From positions 1 to 5,138 of the forward strand of contig JAYSWB010000028.1 in the NCBI GenBank assembly GCA_043718245.1: 5,138 nucleotides of DNA, written 5' to 3'. Shown in pieces: positions 5,089 to 5,138 of the stretch. A program made the position numbers and the translations under genes. The DNA comes from JBAXAB01 sp043718245 (lineage in GTDB: Bacteria; Patescibacteriota; Minisyncoccia; Phycocordibacterales; CAIZLB01). A model generated the notes under the pieces. It was not told the origin of the DNA. It made no database searches and saw nothing but the letters and a program-made list of their open reading frames with translations. Position 1 is the first letter of the stretch. Each line of letters opens with the position of its first letter.

Positions 5089-5138
5089 ATGGCATATACA
5101 AAGAACCCTCACATGCCGAAGGTGCGTCGTGAGGCAGC
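5089..5138 (+). CDS. N-terminus of a probable IS481-like transposase, cut by the right edge
   Basis: Only 16 codons are visible, reading MAYTKNPHMPKVRREA. From memory this resembles the opening of IS481-type, helix-turn-helix plus DDE transposases common in Patescibacteria (MAYT-NP-.P-.R..A), which would continue into a homeodomain-like DNA-binding region. No alignment can be done on so short a piece, so the family is a recognition call, not proof. It is the only plus-strand gene here, which fits a mobile element placed beside the minus-strand genes. No strong Shine-Dalgarno site is visible before the ATG. An inverted repeat (5032-5060) and TGTCAAGC at 5029 may mark the element's left end. 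Confidence 0.48.
   Translation, partial: MAYTKNPHMPKVRREA

Noticed and set aside
1..5138. CRISPR array or tRNA genes
   Set aside because: No regularly spaced direct repeats with unique spacers and no cloverleaf-like sequence with a recognisable T-loop were seen.

Overview
The window looks like a piece of a small bacterial genome, most likely a member of the Candidate Phyla Radiation (Patescibacteria, Parcubacteria-like). This is inference. The reasons are an AT-rich core operon, a tRNA-guanine transglycosylase with an extra stretch of about 29 residues between its two pocket aspartates, compact intergenic spaces, and a fragment at the right edge resembling the first residues of IS481-type transposases I associate with that group. 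TGA appears to be a real stop, because the 255-residue gene ends in TGA and a terminator hairpin starts 3 nt later. This argues against the UGA-recoded lineages (Gracilibacteria, Absconditabacteria).

Layout from left to right. Positions 1-213 hold the 5' part of an unrecognised minus-strand gene that runs off the left edge. It has a good Shine-Dalgarno site, a plausible promoter and a 5' leader able to fold into two hairpins (254-298). Positions 341-3650 hold a two-gene minus-strand operon: tgt (tRNA queuosine modification) is transcribed first, then uvrB (nucleotide excision repair). The genes overlap by 8 nt (ATGAGTAA), so they are probably translationally coupled. tgt lacks a Shine-Dalgarno site and has a -10-like element so close to its ATG that its mRNA may be leaderless. 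Positions 3684-4598 hold a self-contained unit: promoter, a 255-residue orphan protein with a C-terminal cysteine cluster and a basic tail, and a strong Rho-independent terminator. Positions 4604-5034 hold another unit on the same strand: a near-consensus promoter, a leader of at least 110 nt rich in palindromes, a short ORF for a probable small membrane protein, and a terminator. From 5089 the plus strand begins a new gene, probably an insertion-sequence transposase, cut by the right edge.

All genes except the last are on the minus strand, but they look like separate transcription units rather than one operon. tgt and uvrB are housekeeping functions with no direct biochemical link. The right third (3724-5138) is accessory: unfamiliar genes, base composition that appears richer in G+C than tgt, and a mobile-element edge. 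The most interesting question there is whether the strong promoter at 5007-5034 was created by the insertion sequence, whose presumed end supplies the -35 hexamer.
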